The notes beneath the pieces are model-generated. The model made no database searches and was not told the origin of the DNA. It saw only the letters and a list, made by a program, of their open reading frames with translations. 5,409 nt of DNA, from the NCBI GenBank assembly GCA_965369385.1, contig CBDUQP010000182.1:1-5409 (forward strand), written 5' to 3'. The DNA is from CBDUQP01 sp965369385. GTDB taxonomy: Bacteria > Planctomycetota > Phycisphaerae > SM23-33. Below, one piece after another: positions 5,318-5,409 of the stretch; within the stretch, counting starts at the first letter, position 1; the number at the start of each line of letters is the position of its first letter. The position numbers were made by a program, and so were the translations under genes.

Positions 5318-5409
5318 TAACAGCCCGTTGAAAAAGCTATTCCTGCTGCGTGCGGGCCTTTCACCTGCGCGTCTGCGTCACGAAAACTCAACAATTCACC
5401 TGAATTGCC
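5318..5409. mobile_element. Probable terminus of an insertion sequence or MITE-like repeat, cut by the window edge
   Basis: The stretch starting TAACAGCCCGTTGAAAAAG (5318-5336; CTTTTTCAACGGGCTGTTA on the other strand) resembles the terminal inverted repeats I recall from several bacterial insertion sequences and their non-autonomous relatives. The rest, including the segment around 5367-5395, also resembles dispersed repeats rather than coding sequence. A small dyad CAATTCA-CC-TGAATTG follows at 5392-5407. No transposase reading frame is visible and the other end is beyond the window. This rests on remembered sequence likeness only. Confidence 0.4.
5392..5407. repeat. Near-palindrome CAATTCA-CC-TGAATTG
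   Basis: Exact 7-base arms (5392-5398 and 5401-5407) flank two bases. It lies inside the putative mobile-element end and may be a subterminal protein-binding site. The 8-mer TTCACCTG occurs here (5395-5402) and at 5360-5367. Confidence 0.4.

Noticed and set aside
5041..5331. Plus-strand open frame of 96 residues, rich in Cys and Leu
   Set aside because: No ribosome site, no recognisable family, and it runs into the putative mobile-element end; looks like chance.
4978..5409. Possible tRNA, CRISPR array or replication origin in the non-coding right end
   Set aside because: No cloverleaf with a T-loop motif, no regularly spaced identical repeats, and no cluster of DnaA boxes were seen.

Overview
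The window reads as bacterial chromosome with moderate GC content. It holds four complete protein genes and about 570 bases of non-coding DNA at the right edge. The best clue to the organism is the protein at 3425-4843: a PhoPQ-activated/PqaA-type alpha/beta hydrolase with a signal peptide and a C-terminal PEP-CTERM sorting tag. That combination is common in Planctomycetota (especially Phycisphaerae-like lineages) and is also seen in Lentisphaerota, Verrucomicrobiota and Armatimonadota. The TM1266-type protein points to an anaerobic or hydrogenase-bearing relative. The phylum is an inference; no rRNA or other marker gene is present.

Layout from left to right. Glucose-6-phosphate dehydrogenase (zwf, 38-1564) is on the minus strand. 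A 150-base AT-rich divergent spacer follows (1565-1714). Next comes a plus-strand pair: a small ACT/ferredoxin-fold protein of the TM1266 'iron-only hydrogenase system regulator' type (1715-1978) and, 45 bases later, a soluble GAF-domain sensor histidine kinase (2024-3331). A 93-base convergent gap contains a strong hairpin (3365-3389). The minus-strand gene for the secreted PEP-CTERM hydrolase is 3425-4843. Its upstream region carries a well-formed sigma-70-like promoter on the minus strand (4951-4978), and an exact 20-base palindrome (4927-4946) sits where transcription should start. From 4979 to about 5317 I find no convincing gene, only several inverted repeats. From about 5318 to the window edge the sequence looks like the terminus of an insertion sequence or MITE.

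How the genes may work together: zwf supplies NADPH and pentose phosphates through the oxidative pentose phosphate pathway and shares only a promoter region with the small regulator/kinase pair. That pair looks like one transcription unit and may form a cytoplasmic sensing module without a linked response regulator. The hydrolase gene appears to be separately and perhaps tightly regulated through the palindrome. I found no clearly new multi-gene system. The most testable new points are the palindrome/promoter arrangement before the hydrolase gene and the pairing of the TM1266-like protein with a cytoplasmic histidine kinase.
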